A DNA stretch of 64,000 nucleotides from Bog-793 sp963803025. GTDB taxonomy: Bacteria > Actinomycetota > Acidimicrobiia > Acidimicrobiales > Bog-793. Positions 62,102-64,000 of this stretch are shown piece after piece. The notes beneath the pieces were generated by a model that saw only the letters and a program-made list of their open reading frames with translations, ran no database searches and was not told where the DNA came from. Both the position numbers and the translations under genes were made by a program. Each line of letters opens with the position of its first letter. Position 1 is the first letter of the stretch. The stretch is from NCBI GenBank assembly GCA_963803025.1, contig CAWDKZ010000022.1:1-64000 (forward strand). The letters are read 5' to 3'.

Positions 62102-63387
62102 GGGCGCACCCCCCGTCTTCGACGTCGTCGATCTCATCCGCGCGAAACGTGACGGGCGGGCGCTCGCCGACGCCGAGATCGACTGGCTGATCGAGGGCTA
62201 CGCCCGTGGCGTGCTGCCCGACGAGCAGGTCGCGGCGCTGCTCATGGCGGTCTACTTCCGCGGCATGTCGCCGGCGGAGCTGGCGGCGTGGACGGACGCG
62301 ATCATCGCCTCCGGCGGGCGGATGGACCTGTCGGGACTGGCGCGCCCGACGGTCGACAAGCATTCGACCGGCGGTGTCGGTGACAAGGTCTCGCTCATCC
62401 TCGCGCCGCTCGTCGCGGCCTGCGGCGCCGCGGTGCCGCAGCTGTCCGGGCGCGGACTCGGTCACACCGGCGGCACGCTCGACAAGCTCGAGTCGATCCC
62501 GGGCTGGCGGTCCGAGCTGACGCCCGAGGAGATCCGCCGCCAGCTCGACGAGGTCGGCTGCGTGATCTGCGCCGCCGGGAGGGGTCTCGCGCCGGCCGAC
62601 CGGAAGCTCTACGCGCTGCGCGACGTGACGGCGACGGTCGAATCGATCCCGCTCATCGCGGCGTCGATCATGTCGAAGAAGATCGCCGAAGGCACCGCCG
62701 CACTCGTACTCGACGTGAAGGTCGGATCCGGGGCCTTCATGACCGAGAAGGGCCGTGCCTCCGAGCTCGCCTCGACGATGGTCGAGCTCGGCAAGGCCTA
62801 CGGCGTCGGCGTCGTCGCGCTCCTGACCGCGATGGACGCGCCGCTCGGGCGCGCCGTCGGCAACGCGCTCGAGGTCGCCGAGTCGATCGAGGTCCTCTCC
62901 GGGGGAGGCCCGGCCGACCTCGTCGCGGTGACGCTGGCGCTCGCGCACGAGATGCTCGGCCTCGCGGGACTCGGCGACGTCGATCCCGGCCTGGCGCTGC
63001 AGGACGGCTCGGCGCTGGAACGCTTCCGGGCGATGGTCGTCGCCCAAGGAGGCGACCCCGACGCGCCCCTCGCGGGCGGCGATCGTGGACGAGGTCGTCG
63101 CCGACCGGTCCGGCTACCTCTCTCGCCTCGACGCCCGCGCCGTCGGGGTCGCGTCCTGGCGGCTCGGTGCCGGCCGGGCCCGCAAGGAGGACCCGGTCAG
63201 CCCGTCGGCCGGGGTGATCTGTCGCGCGAAACCCGGCGAAGCGGTGGTCGCCGGTCAGACGGTCCTCGAACTCCACGGTGAGCGCGCCGATGAGATCGCC
63301 CGGGCTCGCGAGGTGCTCGTCGGCGCCCTCGAGGTCGCCGAGTCGCCGCCGTCGGCTCCGCCGTTGGTCCTGGCGCGGATCGCCTGA
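62091..63387 (+). CDS. deoA: Thymidine phosphorylase, frameshifted near 63073
   Basis: Phosphorolyses thymidine and deoxyuridine to base and deoxyribose 1-phosphate. The family signature is LSGRGLGHTGGTLDKLESIPG, with KHSTGGVGDKVSL and SIMSKKIAEG also conserved. The first frame reads well to about 63072, then becomes Arg-rich and would stop at 63281. The frame from 63085 to 63387 carries the proper C-terminal domain (VDEVVADRSGYLSRLDARAVG, CRAKPGEAVVAGQTVLELH). Removing one G in the GCGGG run at 63072-63076 gives a continuous 431-residue protein, the usual length. It is either a real inactivating insertion or a sequence error. GTG 62091 overlaps cdd. Confidence 0.9.
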
Positions 63388-63482
63388 CCACCCGCGGGCC
63401 AGGCGCTCGACGCCGGGTCCGCTCGCCCCGGCGTGTTCCACGGCCGCCCGACAAAGACCGACCGCCGGGCCGGGTCGGTCAC

Positions 63483-63488
63483 TAACCT
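63483..63488 (+). promoter_or_regulatory. Candidate leaderless -10 of add
   Basis: TAACCT lies 6 nt before ATG 63495. Confidence 0.45.
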
Positions 63489-63494
63489 TTGGCC

Positions 63495-64000
63495 ATGCGA
63501 GACCAGGCTCCAACCCCCGACGAGATCGTCCGCTCCCCGAAGGTCCTCCTGCACGACCACCTCGACGGGGGTCTTCGACCGGCGACCCTCGTCGAGTTGG
63601 CGGCGGAATGCGGCTACCGGGACCTGCCGACGACCGACCCGGACGAACTCGCCCGGTCGTTCGTCGTCGCCGCGCCCCGGCGGGACCTCGTCCGGTTCCT
63701 CGTCGGCTTCACCCACACGGTCGCCGTCATGCAGCACAAGGACGCGCTCGAACGCGTGGCGTTCGAGTGCGTCGAGGACCTCGCAGCCGATGGCGTCGTC
63801 TACGCCGAGGTCCGCTTCGCGCCGGAGCTCCACACCGAGGCCGGGCTCGAGCTCGTCGAGGTCGTGGAGTCGGTTCTCGGGGGCTTCCGGGCCGGCATGG
63901 CCGCCTCGGCGGCGGCGGGTCGGCCGATCGTCGTCCAGGCGCTCCTCACGGCGATGCGGACGGCGGCGCGTTCTCTCGAGATCGCCGAGCTCGCCGTGCG
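63495..64000 (+). CDS. add: Adenosine deaminase, 3' end cut by the window
   Basis: N-terminal part of a zinc adenosine deaminase converting adenosine to inosine; 168 codons are present and the frame is open at the window end. PKVLLHDHLDGGLRPATLVELA carries the HxH zinc ligands, and GVVYAEVRFAPELHTEAGL is a conserved strand of the barrel. The remaining ligands lie beyond the window. It continues the nucleoside salvage set with cdd and deoA but has its own leaderless-type start. Confidence 0.9.
   Translation, partial: MRDQAPTPDEIVRSPKVLLHDHLDGGLRPATLVELAAECGYRDLPTTDPDELARSFVVAAPRRDLVRFLVGFTHTVAVMQHKDALERVAFECVEDLAADGVVYAEVRFAPELHTEAGLELVEVVESVLGGFRAGMAASAAAGRPIVVQALLTAMRTAARSLEIAELAV

Overview
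The window is high-GC actinobacterial chromosome, most likely from the class Acidimicrobiia or a near relative. This is inferred from gene content, because no rRNA gene is present. Pointers are a fused Kgd-type 2-oxoglutarate decarboxylase, a mycothiol-type amidase (Mca), the actinobacterial pspA-pspAA-htpX-pspAB set, RF2 without a programmed frameshift, and many GTG starts. I see no tRNA, rRNA or CRISPR array.

Layout. 0.5-3.4 kb: a secreted Ig-like repeat protein and a truncated IS1634-like transposase. 3.4-15.3 kb: cell-surface polysaccharide genes (three GT4 and one GT2 glycosyltransferases, a Wzx-like flippase, two large multi-pass membrane proteins). 15.5-25.4 kb: housekeeping genes (phosphoribosyltransferase, nfo, miaB, secA, prfB, ftsE, ftsX, a sugar-1-phosphate nucleotidyltransferase). 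25.4-34.2 kb: a geranylgeranyl-reductase-like flavoprotein, a TIGR01777 epimerase, kgd, a NYN nuclease-like protein, a FabZ-like dehydratase and exonuclease III. 34.8-38.6 kb: the psp envelope-stress operon and mca. 38.6-44.2 kb: an SCP2-like protein, a membrane-free PRC/MgtE_N/CBS protein, a secreted alpha/beta hydrolase, and an Nramp-family transporter behind an M-box magnesium riboswitch. 44.2-48.6 kb: a GT4, methyltransferase, terpenoid-cyclase-like toroid, second methyltransferase and a GDT1-type metal transporter. 48.6-53 kb: aminopeptidase N, an adenosine-kinase-like PfkB kinase and an unknown protein. 53-64 kb: a nucleoside module with a BMP-type ABC importer, pseudouridine kinase and glycosidase, cytidine deaminase, thymidine phosphorylase and adenosine deaminase (cut by the window end), interrupted by a low-GC insert with a truncated PIN gene.

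Main observations. Many genes carry a TANNNT hexamer 6-9 nt before the start codon, the layout of leaderless mRNAs. Two GT4 genes fit this layout exactly but have ATC or ATT where the start should be. Two other genes have a leaderless mini-ORF whose stop overlaps the main start. The Nramp protein has lost the transition-metal motifs (DAGG and APW instead of DPGN and MPH), which with the M-box points to magnesium. Three genes (Ig protein, one GT4, deoA) each carry one apparent extra base; these may be real frameshifts or sequence errors.
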